In this document: positions 40,542 to 49,635 of the stretch, piece by piece
Layout of the letters: every line of letters starts with the position of its first letter
Position numbering within the stretch: position 1 is the stretch's first letter
Source of the DNA: Fumia sp045615345
Lineage (GTDB): Bacteria; Bacillota; Clostridia; Oscillospirales; Ruminococcaceae
NCBI GenBank assembly: GCA_045615345.1
Contig: JAZLER010000009.1
Location: 23,326-87,325 of the forward strand
Direction of reading: 5' to 3'
Length of the DNA stretch: 64,000 nucleotides
The notes under the pieces: model-generated
Database searches by the model: none
What the model saw: only the letters and a program-made list of their open reading frames with translations
What the model was told of the DNA's origin: nothing
Made by a program: the position numbers and the translations under genes

Positions 40542-42095
40542 ATGTTTAAAGGAAAAACATATCTTGGCATTGAACTTGGTTCGACAAGAATAAAATCCTG
40601 CCTTATTGATGAGAATGGTGCTGTTGTTGCAACCGGTAGTCACGAATGGGAAAATAGTTTTAAAGACGGATACTGGACTTATTCAATAGAAGAAGTTAAA
40701 AATGGTGTGAGAAGTTCTTTTGAGAATTTACGCGAAAACTTCTTTAAAAAATATGGTGAGAAACTTACCCGTGTAGAGGCAATGGGTGTTTCAGGTATGA
40801 TGCACGGATATATTGTGCTTGATAAAGACAATAATTTACTTACCCCTTTCAGGACCTGGCGAAACACCACTACATTGGAAGCAGCCTCAGAACTCACTGA
40901 GTTATTTAACTTTAACATTCCGCAGAGATGGAGTGTAGCTCATCTTTACCAGGCTATCCTTAACAATGAAGAACATATTAAAGATATTGCTCATATGACC
41001 ACGGTAGCGGGATATGTACATTTCCTGCTTACCGGCAAGTATGAAGCAGGTATTGGTGAAGCATCGGGAATTTTCCCCGTAAAAAATAATGATTACGACA
41101 TCGAAATGTTAGACAAGTTTTCAAAGCTTGTACCTTTTATTGACTTAAAAGGTATTATGCCGTGTGTAAAGAATGCGGGTGAAGGCGGCAGCTTTCTTAC
41201 AAAAGAGGGTGCGTTATTCCTTTGCCCTGATGGCAGCTTTGAATGTGATATTCCTGTTTGTCCGCCTGAGGGTGATGCCGGTACCGGAATGGTTGCGACC
41301 AATTCAGTTACAGAAAAAACAGGAAACATTTCTGCAGGTACTTCGATTTTCTCAATGCTTGTACTTGACAGGCACCTGGAAAAAGCGTATCCCGAAATTG
41401 ATATAGTCACTACACCTGATGGTTCTCCAGTTGCTATGGTACATTGTAACAACTGCTCATCAGAGCTTGATGCGTGGGTAAGAGTATTCGGCGAAGCGAT
41501 AGAAAGTGCAGGCATTGATATCGATAAGTCATCACTTTATGAGATGCTCTTTAAAAAGGCTTTTTCAGGTGATGCCGATTGTGATGGGGTTACTGTTTGC
41601 AACTACCTTTCCGGTGAGCATATAACGGGGATTGAAAAAGGTACTCCTGTTTACACCCGTTCCCCCGAAGGTAAAATGAACCTTTCAAACTTTATGCGCG
41701 CTCAGATTTATTCTGCTATGTCAACGGTTAAAATCGGTATGGATATTCTCCTTGAAAAAGAGGGTATCAAAGGCGAACTGTTTATGGCACATGGTGGACT
41801 TTTTAAGGTAAAAGGCGTTGCACAGCAGATGCTTTCCGATGCACTTGATACTCCTGTTTCTGTTATGGAAACAGCAGGCGAGGGCGGTGCCTGGGGTATG
41901 GCATTGCTCGCTCTCTTTATGATGGATAAAAACGATATGACACTTCCTGAGTGGCTTTCAAAAAAGATATTTGCTTCAATGGAAACTGTTACTGTTAATC
42001 CCTGTAAAGAAGGGGTAAAAGGTTTCTCGGAATATATTAAAAGATTTAAAGGACTACTTGAAGCGGAAAGAAAACTGGAGGAAGTTTTATGTTAG
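40542..42095 (+). CDS. FGGY-family sugar kinase, probably L-ribulokinase-like
   Basis: 517 residues from ATG 40542, with GAGGAAGTG upstream; an earlier in-frame start lies within the operator region. N-terminal phosphate loop LGIELGSTRIKS, VSGMMHGYIV, the ADP region with AGEGGAWGMALLAL near 465, and ISAGTSIFSM typical of FGGY proteins. It phosphorylates a sugar or ketose with ATP. The epimerase gene overlapping downstream suggests L-ribulose as substrate, giving an arabinose-type route to xylulose 5-phosphate. Xylulose or another pentulose is possible. Confidence 0.82.
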   Translation: MFKGKTYLGIELGSTRIKSCLIDENGAVVATGSHEWENSFKDGYWTYSIEEVKNGVRSSFENLRENFFKKYGEKLTRVEAMGVSGMMHGYIVLDKDNNLLTPFRTWRNTTTLEAASELTELFNFNIPQRWSVAHLYQAILNNEEHIKDIAHMTTVAGYVHFLLTGKYEAGIGEASGIFPVKNNDYDIEMLDKFSKLVPFIDLKGIMPCVKNAGEGGSFLTKEGALFLCPDGSFECDIPVCPPEGDAGTGMVATNSVTEKTGNISAGTSIFSMLVLDRHLEKAYPEIDIVTTPDGSPVAMVHCNNCSSELDAWVRVFGEAIESAGIDIDKSSLYEMLFKKAFSGDADCDGVTVCNYLSGEHITGIEKGTPVYTRSPEGKMNLSNFMRAQIYSAMSTVKIGMDILLEKEGIKGELFMAHGGLFKVKGVAQQMLSDALDTPVSVMETAGEGGAWGMALLALFMMDKNDMTLPEWLSKKIFASMETVTVNPCKEGVKGFSEYIKRFKGLLEAERKLEEVLC

Positions 42096-42781
42096 AAAGA
42101 TTAAAAAAAGAAGTTTTAGAAGCTAACCTGTTGCTTCCAAAGTACTCGCTTGTTACCTTTACATGGGGGAATGTTTCAGCTGTTGACCGCGAAAAAGGTC
42201 TTGTGGTCATAAAGCCTTCAGGAGTTGAATATGACACTATGACGGCTGATGATATGGTGGTTGTTGATCTTATGACCGGTGAAACGGTTGAGGGGAAATG
42301 GAAACCGTCAAGCGATACACCCACTCATCTTGAACTTTATAAAGCTTTCAAGGAAGTAGGGGGTATAGTGCATACCCACAGTAACTGGGCAACTTCCTTT
42401 GCCCAGGCGGGAATGGGAGTAATCCCACTCGGCACTACTCATGGCGATTATTTTTATGGTGAAATACCCTGTACCCGTGCTATGACGCCCGATGAAATAA
42501 ATGGTGAGTATGAAAGTAAAACGGGTACTGTGATTATCGAAACATTTGAAGGTATAAATCCCCTCAGTATTCCCGGGGTGCTTGTTAAGAGCCACGGACC
42601 TTTTACCTGGGGCAAGGATGCAAACGAGGCAGTGCATAATGCAGTGGTTCTGGAAGAAGTTTGTGAAATGAATTATAAAGCGATGACTTTAAATCCTGAT
42701 GTCAAAAGAATGCAACAGGAATTACTTGACAAGCATTATTTGAGAAAACACGGTGAAAATGCTTATTACGGACAGAAATAA
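42089..42781 (+). CDS. araD: L-ribulose-5-phosphate 4-epimerase
   Basis: 230 residues. Class II aldolase fold with SVTWGNVSA-type start (LVTFTWGNVSAVDR), IVHTHSNWATSFAQAG giving two Zn-binding His, a Zn ligand in VKSHGPFTWG (His 170-type), and GTTHGDYFYGEIPCTR, which is specific to AraD-type epimerases. It converts L-ribulose 5-phosphate to D-xylulose 5-phosphate. Overlaps the kinase gene by 7 bases; GGAGG 10 bases before ATG. Confidence 0.93.
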   Translation: MLERLKKEVLEANLLLPKYSLVTFTWGNVSAVDREKGLVVIKPSGVEYDTMTADDMVVVDLMTGETVEGKWKPSSDTPTHLELYKAFKEVGGIVHTHSNWATSFAQAGMGVIPLGTTHGDYFYGEIPCTRAMTPDEINGEYESKTGTVIIETFEGINPLSIPGVLVKSHGPFTWGKDANEAVHNAVVLEEVCEMNYKAMTLNPDVKRMQQELLDKHYLRKHGENAYYGQK

Positions 42782-42783
42782 GA

Positions 42784-42817
42784 TAGCACAGAGTCAATTG
42801 ACTCTGTGCTTTTTTTG
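42784..42817 (+). terminator. Terminator, AGCACAGAGT stem
   Basis: AGCACAGAGTCAATTGACTCTGTGCT followed by T7. The 10-base stem is the same as at 22351. Confidence 0.92.
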
Positions 42818-42898
42818 TCGCAAAAATGGGGGTTAAGAGGTAAATTGTAAACTTTTTGTTAACAAGCCAAAAATGGCAAAAAAACTTTTAAAAAGGTA

Positions 42899-42927
42899 TT
42901 GCAAAATCTGTTTTTTGTGTGTATAAT
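42899..42927 (+). promoter_or_regulatory. Promoter of the dcw cluster
   Basis: TTGCAA (42899-42904), 17-base spacer, TATAAT (42922-42927). Confidence 0.75.
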
Positions 42928-42937
42928 TGTATCATAA

Positions 42938-42955
42938 GTGGTGTATTGTGGTGTA
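42938..42955 (+). promoter_or_regulatory. MraZ-binding direct repeats
   Basis: GTGGTGTA at 42938-42945 and 42948-42955, repeated with a 10-base period just after the start of transcription, as expected for MraZ boxes. Confidence 0.6.
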
Positions 42956-43007
42956 AAAAGGGTAAAATTCCCTGAAAAATCCACAAAAAGGAAAGGAGTG
43001 AGCAGGA

Positions 43008-43430
43008 ATGTTAATAGGCGAATACAGTTACAATATAGATATAAAAGGGCGTTTGAACTTTCCTGCAAAGCTTCGCGATGATATGGGCGAGAGTTTCATT
43101 ATTTCCAAGGGTTTGGGTGACAAGTGCCTTTACGCCTACTCTATGGAACAGTGGAAACTTAAGCAAGAACGGATTAAAGAGCTTCCCATATCAAAGGCAA
43201 AACCGTTACAGCGCTACCTGTTTTCCAGTGCCTGCGAGTGTGAACCGGACAAACAGGGAAGGATTGTAATCCCTCAGCCACTAAGGGAATTTGCAGAACT
43301 TACCAAAGAAGTCATGATTATCGGAGCTGACGACCGCTGCGAAATCTGGGATAAGGCTGAATGGGACAAAGTCTGCAGTGAAATGAGCGCTGACATGATA
43401 GGCGAACTTATTGACGCCTTAGGATTCTAA
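43008..43430 (+). CDS. mraZ: Transcriptional regulator MraZ
   Basis: 140 residues, two AbrB-like swapped-hairpin repeats: MLIGEYSYNIDIKGRLNFPAK at the start and ACECEPDKQGRIVIPQPLRE in the second. It binds GTGG-containing repeats upstream of its own gene and represses the division and wall cluster. The start follows AAAGGAGTGAGCAGGA. It is the first gene of the cluster. Confidence 0.95.
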   Translation: MLIGEYSYNIDIKGRLNFPAKLRDDMGESFIISKGLGDKCLYAYSMEQWKLKQERIKELPISKAKPLQRYLFSSACECEPDKQGRIVIPQPLREFAELTKEVMIIGADDRCEIWDKAEWDKVCSEMSADMIGELIDALGF

Positions 43431-43448
43431 AAAGGAAGGACGAGGTAT

Positions 43449-44384
43449 ATGGAGTTTTCCCATTTCCCTGTTATGCTGAATGAATGTATAAAGGGACTGA
43501 ACGTCAGGGAAGACGGTACCTATGTTGACGGAACAGCAGGTGGCGGAGGACATTCTTCCGAAATTGCCAAACACCTGACTACCGGCAGACTTTTTTCCTT
43601 GGATCAGGATCCCGATGCCGTAAAAGCGGCAACTGAGCGCCTTAGCGTTTATCCTCAGGCTAAGGTCATTAAGACTAACTTCAGGTATATGACCGATGCT
43701 CTCTCGGAAAAGGGCATCACAAAGGTTGATGGAGTTATGCTCGATCTGGGGGTATCATCGTATCAGCTCGATACGGCAGAAAGAGGCTTCAGTTATCAGC
43801 ATGATGCACCTCTTGATATGCGAATGTCACAAAGCGGAACAAGTGCCAAAGATATCGTCAATACCTACAGCGTTGACGAACTCACGCGTATATTGCGAGA
43901 ATACGGTGAGGAAAAATTCGCTTTGAACATCGCACGAAATATTGTACGGCAAAGGGAAGTTTCCCCTGTGGAAACCACCCTTGAACTTGCCGAAATTATA
44001 AAATCCTCGATACCTGCGGCTGCAAGAAGAGATAAAAACCCTTGCAAACGTTCATTCCAGGCTATAAGGATTGCCGTAAATTCCGAACTCGATGCCTTGA
44101 GTCAGGGAATTGATGCGGCATTTGATTTGCTTAATATCGGCGGAAGGCTTGTGATCATCACTTTCCATTCGCTTGAGGACAGAATGGTAAAACAGAAATT
44201 TGCAGAACTTTGTAAAGGCTGCACTTGTCCTCCTGAATTTCCGGTTTGTGTATGTCACAACGAGCCAAAAGCAAAACTTGTTTGCAGAAAACCTATTCTT
44301 CCTTCCGAAGAAGAACTTTCAAAAAACAAGAGAAGCCAGAGCGCAAAGCTCAGAATCATAGAAAAATGTAAGGAGAGAGAATGA
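43449..44384 (+). CDS. rsmH: 16S rRNA (cytosine-1402-N4) methyltransferase
   Basis: 311 residues. SAM motif YVDGTAGGGGHSSEIAK, FPVMLNECIKGL at the N-terminus, MLDLGVSSYQLD, HDAPLDMRM and TFHSLEDRMVK are all family hallmarks. It methylates N4 of C1402 in 16S rRNA. A Cys-rich segment (CKGCTCPPEFPVCVCHNEP) lies near the C-terminus, as in other Firmicute forms. Overlaps ftsL by 4 bases. Confidence 0.96.
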   Translation: MEFSHFPVMLNECIKGLNVREDGTYVDGTAGGGGHSSEIAKHLTTGRLFSLDQDPDAVKAATERLSVYPQAKVIKTNFRYMTDALSEKGITKVDGVMLDLGVSSYQLDTAERGFSYQHDAPLDMRMSQSGTSAKDIVNTYSVDELTRILREYGEEKFALNIARNIVRQREVSPVETTLELAEIIKSSIPAAARRDKNPCKRSFQAIRIAVNSELDALSQGIDAAFDLLNIGGRLVIITFHSLEDRMVKQKFAELCKGCTCPPEFPVCVCHNEPKAKLVCRKPILPSEEELSKNKRSQSAKLRIIEKCKERE

Positions 44385-44824
44385 TGCAACAGAGAAGCAA
44401 TCTGGCGTATGACCTTGAGCGTTTTGAAAACCGCGCACCTGTTATCACAAAGGTCAGCACAGGCAAAGAAAAAACTCTGAGTCCGTTTAAAACTATATTG
44501 GTTGCTGTTTTGTTTGTTGCAATGTTTTCAACTGTTCCCTACGGCAAACTTATCATAAATGAACTCAATATGCAGTATAGTACTGCAAACGCTGAACTCA
44601 ATGAGCTCAAGAGTGAAGGTATCCGTATGCAGAGCGAACTTGAAAGCAAAGTTTCTCTCAAAACCATCGAAGAGATTGCTGTTACAGAATACGGTATGGT
44701 AAAACCCGATAACAGCCAGGTGGGATACATTAAGTTAAATGGCGAGAATAAAATCGAAACTACAGCGCATCAGGAAACTCTGACTGCAAAGGTTGCCGAA
44801 TTTGTTGATGGTATATTCAGATAA
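44381..44824 (+). CDS. ftsL: FtsL-like division protein
   Basis: 147 residues, ATG after AAGGAGAGAGA. A basic N-terminal cytosolic part of about 30 residues, one membrane span (TILVAVLFVAMFSTVPYG), then a coiled coil (LIINELNMQYSTANAELNELKSE is part of it) and a short tail. Topology and position between rsmH and the PBP gene identify it, since FtsL sequences are poorly conserved. It should pair with DivIC/FtsB and FtsQ in the divisome. Confidence 0.85.
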   Translation: MMQQRSNLAYDLERFENRAPVITKVSTGKEKTLSPFKTILVAVLFVAMFSTVPYGKLIINELNMQYSTANAELNELKSEGIRMQSELESKVSLKTIEEIAVTEYGMVKPDNSQVGYIKLNGENKIETTAHQETLTAKVAEFVDGIFR

Positions 44825-44871
44825 TCGGCATAACTGCTGTGTTTCTTAAATAAATATGAAATGATACAGGA

Positions 44872-44904
44872 GGTTAAGATCGGATATCTTGACCTTTTGT
44901 TGTT
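44872..44904 (+). promoter_or_regulatory. Hairpin between ftsL and the PBP gene
   Basis: GGTTAAGAT (44872-44880) pairs with ATCTTGACC (44886-44894), followed by TTTTGTTGTT. It looks like a weak terminator or a stability element within the cluster. Confidence 0.5.
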
Positions 44905-44927
44905 ATATGGGACAGGAGTGAAGTTAT

Positions 44928-47150
44928 ATGCCGGGCGCAGCAAGTAAAAAAATGAAGACGCGTTTATATATAGTTATTGGCTTTTTAGCGGTAATACTTT
45001 TATGGGTTGTCGGAAATCTTGTTTACCGCTCTCTTATAACAGGCCAGGACCTGAAGGTAAGAGCATCCGAACAACAGCTCAGTGATATATCTATTCCTGC
45101 AAACCGTGGTACGATATATGATGCCAATATGAATGTACTGGCGCAGAGTGCTACTGTGTGGAATGTTCAGCTTTCTCCGTACGAAATAAAAGAGCATGAT
45201 AACGAAACCAAAGAAGCACTTATAAAAGACCTTTGTGAGCTTTTAGAACTCGAGGATGCCGATGTAAGAAAACGCCTTGAGAATGTAAAAAGTCAGTATG
45301 AAATCATCAAAAGAAAAATAGAAAAACCTACCGCCGATGCTATTACAGCACTAAAAAAGGAAAAAGGTTATCGTGGAGTTTATCTTGAAATTGATACAAA
45401 GCGTTATTATCCTTATGAAACCCTTGCATCATCGGTAATAGGTTTTACAAATGCGGAAAATCAGGGCGCTTACGGACTGGAAGCCAAATATAATTCTGTT
45501 CTTTCGGGTACTCCCGGAAGAAAAATTTCCGCTAAAAATGCTTTGGGAGGCTCGCTTCCTACCTCATATGAAAAGATTTACCCTGCTGAAGAAGGTAACA
45601 GTATTGTAACTACAATAGACCAGGTAATTCAGCATTATATCGAAAAATCACTTGATAATGTAGTATCACAGTATTCACCCGACCAGGGTGCCGCTGTTAT
45701 CGTTATGGATGTAAATACAGGCGCTATACTCGGTATGGCATCAAAGCCTGATTTTGACCTCAATGCACCTTATGAGATACAAAGTGAAAAATTACAGTCT
45801 AAAATAGATGCGGCAGAAACCGATGAAGAAAAAACTCAGGCGACAAAAGATGCCTGGGAAATGCAGTGGCGTAATAAAACAATTACGGATACTTACGAAC
45901 CGGGTTCTGTTTTTAAAACCGTAACCGCTTCTGCAGCTCTTGAAGAGGGAACAGCAAGCGTGCATTCTTCTTATAATTGCAGTGGCGCTTATACATTGCC
46001 GGGACTTCCAAAACCCATTCGTTGTCATAAGCACAGCGGTCATGGAGTGCTTGATTTCAACGGTGCGCTTGTGAATTCCTGTAACCCTGCATTTATTACA
46101 ATCGGTTTAGGGCTTGGTACAGACAGATTTTTTAAATACTATGAAGGCTTCGGACTTACTGAAAAAACCGGTATTGACCTTCCCGCTGAAAATAAGGGAA
46201 GCTTTTATGATGCGTCCATGTCAAACATCAGTTTGGCATCTTGTTCTTTCGGTCAGTCCAATACGGTAACTCCGCTTCAGATGATGACAGCTGCAGTAGC
46301 TTCGATAAACGGCGGAAAGCTTTTGCAACCGCATATTGTCAGCAGAATTGTCGATAATAACGGCAATACTGTTGAGGAAATTACACCGACTGTGCGCAGA
46401 CAGGTGATTTCCGAAGAAAGTTCTGCTATTATGAGAAAGGCTCTCGAAGAAGTTGTTTCTGCAAACGGCGGAACAAATGCATATGTAAAAGGATATCGCA
46501 TCGGCGGTAAATCAGGTACAGCGCAGAAACTTACCGACAGCACAAATACAAAGTTTGTATTTTCATATTTTGTATTTGCACCTGCAGATGACCCTCAGGT
46601 TGCGGCTTTGGTTATGGTTGATGAACCCACAGAGGGCAAACGCGATTACGCAAATGTTGTAGTAGGTCCGCTTGCCGCAAATGTAATGAAGGATATTCTG
46701 CCTCATCTCGGAATTTCTCCCCAGTACAGCGAAGAAGAACTTGCTGACCAGGAAGTTACAATTCCTACCGGTATGATAGGAATGGACCCCTACACCGCAC
46801 AGAGTAAGCTCGGTATCAGGGGACTTAAGGGTAAAATCGTAGGAAATGGTAAAACTGTCGTTTCGGTGTTCCCGAATCAGGCTACAAAGATACCAAATGA
46901 AGGTACTGTTATACTCTATACATCGGAAGATGCACAGAAGGAAGTTACTGTTCCAAATGTTACGGGTATGACACCGACTCAGGCTAATCAGGTTCTGACA
47001 AATTCAGGGCTTAATATAAGAATTGGTGGCGGTGCTGCTAACAACAAACGCGCTCAGGTGCTTACACAGAGTATCGAAAGCGGAACATCGGTACCTATGG
47101 GAACAATAGTACAGATTGAATGCGTAATTACAGGTGAAGACGGCGAATAG
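44928..47150 (+). CDS. Class B penicillin-binding protein with PASTA domains (SpoVD/PBP2X type)
   Basis: 740 residues. Membrane anchor at about 13-35, PBP dimer domain about 55-215, transpeptidase about 255-590. Active-site motifs: SVFK in EPGSVFKTVTA (near 326), SCN in NSCNPAF (near 384) and KSGTAQK (near 527). Two PASTA domains end the protein (about 610-668 and 671-738). Either the sporulation protein SpoVD or the septal PBP could sit here; only one such gene is present in the cluster. ATG after GGGACAGGAGTGAAGTTAT. Confidence 0.93.
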   Translation: MPGAASKKMKTRLYIVIGFLAVILLWVVGNLVYRSLITGQDLKVRASEQQLSDISIPANRGTIYDANMNVLAQSATVWNVQLSPYEIKEHDNETKEALIKDLCELLELEDADVRKRLENVKSQYEIIKRKIEKPTADAITALKKEKGYRGVYLEIDTKRYYPYETLASSVIGFTNAENQGAYGLEAKYNSVLSGTPGRKISAKNALGGSLPTSYEKIYPAEEGNSIVTTIDQVIQHYIEKSLDNVVSQYSPDQGAAVIVMDVNTGAILGMASKPDFDLNAPYEIQSEKLQSKIDAAETDEEKTQATKDAWEMQWRNKTITDTYEPGSVFKTVTASAALEEGTASVHSSYNCSGAYTLPGLPKPIRCHKHSGHGVLDFNGALVNSCNPAFITIGLGLGTDRFFKYYEGFGLTEKTGIDLPAENKGSFYDASMSNISLASCSFGQSNTVTPLQMMTAAVASINGGKLLQPHIVSRIVDNNGNTVEEITPTVRRQVISEESSAIMRKALEEVVSANGGTNAYVKGYRIGGKSGTAQKLTDSTNTKFVFSYFVFAPADDPQVAALVMVDEPTEGKRDYANVVVGPLAANVMKDILPHLGISPQYSEEELADQEVTIPTGMIGMDPYTAQSKLGIRGLKGKIVGNGKTVVSVFPNQATKIPNEGTVILYTSEDAQKEVTVPNVTGMTPTQANQVLTNSGLNIRIGGGAANNKRAQVLTQSIESGTSVPMGTIVQIECVITGEDGE

Positions 47151-47170
47151 TCGCTGAAAGGAGCAAAGAT

Positions 47171-48604
47171 ATGTTGCTTTCTTATTTACTTGATGGTGTT
47201 AAAATCCTTTCGGATTACACCGACAGAGAGGTAAATCACATCATTAACGATTCAAGAAAAGTAAAGAATGGTGATGTGTTTGTCTGCATTAACGGTGCGG
47301 CCATTGACGGACATCTTTATGCAGAAAAGGCTATTGAGAATGGCGCATCGGCAGTAATTTGTGAAAGGGATTTAGGTCTTGCTGAACAGATTGTTGTTGA
47401 TGATACACATTTTGCTTATTCAAAAATGGCGGCAAACTATTTCGGTAATCCGTCAAAGCAACTGAAACTTGTCGGAATTACCGGAACAAACGGTAAAACC
47501 ACCACTACAAAGCTTGTAAAGGGTATACTGACATCGGTTGGTAAAAAAGTCGGACTCATCGGCTCTATTGAAAATGAAATCTGTGACGAAATTATCCACG
47601 CTGAGAAAACTACTCCCGATGCGATAGAACTCGAAGAACTTTACAGAAAAATGGTCAATGCAGGCTGTGAGTACTGCGTTATGGAGGTTTCCTCCCATGC
47701 CCTTGACCAGAAACGCATAGGCGACAGCAGATATGAAGTCGCAGTTTTTACAAATCTCACTCAGGACCATCTTGATTATCATAAGACGATGGAAAATTAT
47801 TTCGAGGCTAAAACAAAACTTTTTGATATATCAAAAAAAGCTGTGATAAACTTTGATGATGAGTACGGAAAGAAACTGATAGAAAAACTGAATATTCCTG
47901 TTTGTGCCATTTCTATGGAATCGGAAAAAGCGGACCTTTCGGCTTATGATATCAGTTATTATGCTGACAGAGTGGAATATGTTTTTGACTATAAAGGCGA
48001 AAAATATCAGGTGCAGTTTAAAATGCCGGGTATTTTTTCGGTTAAAAATTCGCTTACTGCAATTGCGATATCGCTTTCACTCGGGGTTGATATCAAAGAT
48101 GCTATAAATGGAATAAATAACGCCAAAGGTGTTCGCGGAAGAAGTGAAGTTATCCCGACAAACCGCAATTTCTCGGTTATCTGTGATCACGCACATACCC
48201 CTGACGGACTTGAAAATATCCTTTCAGCATTGAAAAAAACCTGTAAGGGAAGACTTATCGCACTTTTCGGTTGTGGTGGTGACAGGGATAGCCTTAAACG
48301 CCCTCTTATGGCAAGATCTGCGGCTAAGTTTGCCGATATGCTTATAATTACATCGGATAACCCAAGAACTGAGGACCCTGTTAAAATTATCGATGATATT
48401 TTACCGGGACTTGATGGTATAGATATTCCATATGAAGTTATAGTAAACCGTAAGGATGCCATTTTCTATGCGATACAGAACGCTCTGGAAAATGATACCA
48501 TTGTCCTTGCAGGAAAAGGTCACGAGGATTATCAGATAATAGGTACAGAAAAGTATCATTTCGATGAACGCGAAATAGTATCTGAGGCATTAAAGACATT
48601 GTAA
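47171..48604 (+). CDS. murE: UDP-MurNAc-tripeptide ligase MurE (meso-DAP type)
   Basis: 477 residues. ATP motif GITGTNGKTTT at about 100; carbamylated Lys region near 220. DNPR in TSDNPRTEDP (near 396) is the recognised meso-diaminopimelate motif, so the wall peptide likely contains DAP. It adds the third amino acid to UDP-MurNAc-L-Ala-D-Glu in the cytosol. Starts after GAAAGGAGCAAAGAT. Followed directly by mraY; murF is missing from its usual place. Confidence 0.95.
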   Translation: MLLSYLLDGVKILSDYTDREVNHIINDSRKVKNGDVFVCINGAAIDGHLYAEKAIENGASAVICERDLGLAEQIVVDDTHFAYSKMAANYFGNPSKQLKLVGITGTNGKTTTTKLVKGILTSVGKKVGLIGSIENEICDEIIHAEKTTPDAIELEELYRKMVNAGCEYCVMEVSSHALDQKRIGDSRYEVAVFTNLTQDHLDYHKTMENYFEAKTKLFDISKKAVINFDDEYGKKLIEKLNIPVCAISMESEKADLSAYDISYYADRVEYVFDYKGEKYQVQFKMPGIFSVKNSLTAIAISLSLGVDIKDAINGINNAKGVRGRSEVIPTNRNFSVICDHAHTPDGLENILSALKKTCKGRLIALFGCGGDRDSLKRPLMARSAAKFADMLIITSDNPRTEDPVKIIDDILPGLDGIDIPYEVIVNRKDAIFYAIQNALENDTIVLAGKGHEDYQIIGTEKYHFDEREIVSEALKTL

Positions 48605-48615
48605 GGAGAAGTAAA

Positions 48616-49620
48616 ATGGAAAGTATAAGCTGTGTTGTGGCGGCATTTATCGGATTTATGGTAAGTGCTGTGTCAGGAAAATTTTTAATTCCTTTTTTGC
48701 AGAGAATTAAGTTCGGACAGACAATTAAAGAGATAGGCCCTACCTGGCACAAAAACAAACAGGGAACCCCTACAATGGGTGGCTTTATGTTTTACTTCGG
48801 CACACTTATCGGTGTAGTTTCAGGTATTCTGATGCTTTCTGTGGTGGGCGGACCTATCAAGATGGATTTGCTTGAAAAAGCAAGACTTTTTGGTGGCATA
48901 GGGCTTGCACTCTGCTTTGGGTTTATAGGATTTTTAGATGACTATATCAAGGTTGTGAAAAAACAAAATCTCGGTCTTAAAGCAAGACAGAAGATGATTT
49001 TGCAGTTTGTGGTATGTATAGCATATCTTCTGACATTGTATCTTGCAGGCGATACTTCCACTATGATAATGATACCGTTTTTCGGAGCAGTTGATTTTGG
49101 AATTTTTTATTATATTTTAGCTGTCTTAGTTATTATTTACGGCGTTAATGCCGTGAACCTTACAGATGGTATTGACGGACTTGCCGCTTCTGTTACCTTT
49201 GTGGTGGCACTCGCATTTATAGTTATTTCAGGTGTTTTAAATCTTATTGGAATCGGTATTTTTGCGGCAGCACTCGCCGGAGCACTGCTCGGATTTCTGC
49301 TTTATAATTTCCACCCTGCCAAAGTTTTTATGGGTGATACAGGTTCGATGTTTTTAGGCGGTGCTGTTATTGCACTTTCTGTAGGTGTTGCAAGACCTTT
49401 CCTTTTCTTTATAACAGGATTTATCTATATTATGGAAGCTTTGTCGGTAGTATTACAGGTGATAAGCTTCAAAACCACGGGAAAACGCATCTTTAAAATG
49501 AGCCCTATTCACCATCACTATGAGATGAGTGGCTGGAGTGAGTGGAAAATTGTCGGTGTTTTCTCATTCGTAACATTGATTTTTTGTTTTTTGGGAATTG
49601 TGTGGATTATTTTCAGCTGA
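48616..49620 (+). CDS. mraY: Phospho-MurNAc-pentapeptide translocase
   Basis: 334 residues, ten membrane segments. GTPTMGG appears as KQGTPTMGGFMFY, DDYIKVV gives the acidic catalytic pair, NAVNLTDGIDGLA and FMGDTGSMFLGG are the other Mg and substrate loops, and PIHHHYE the His loop. It makes lipid I from UDP-MurNAc-pentapeptide and undecaprenyl phosphate. RBS TAAGGAGAAGTAAA. Confidence 0.97.
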   Translation: MESISCVVAAFIGFMVSAVSGKFLIPFLQRIKFGQTIKEIGPTWHKNKQGTPTMGGFMFYFGTLIGVVSGILMLSVVGGPIKMDLLEKARLFGGIGLALCFGFIGFLDDYIKVVKKQNLGLKARQKMILQFVVCIAYLLTLYLAGDTSTMIMIPFFGAVDFGIFYYILAVLVIIYGVNAVNLTDGIDGLAASVTFVVALAFIVISGVLNLIGIGIFAAALAGALLGFLLYNFHPAKVFMGDTGSMFLGGAVIALSVGVARPFLFFITGFIYIMEALSVVLQVISFKTTGKRIFKMSPIHHHYEMSGWSEWKIVGVFSFVTLIFCFLGIVWIIFS

Positions 49621-49635
49621 AACGGAGGATAAACA

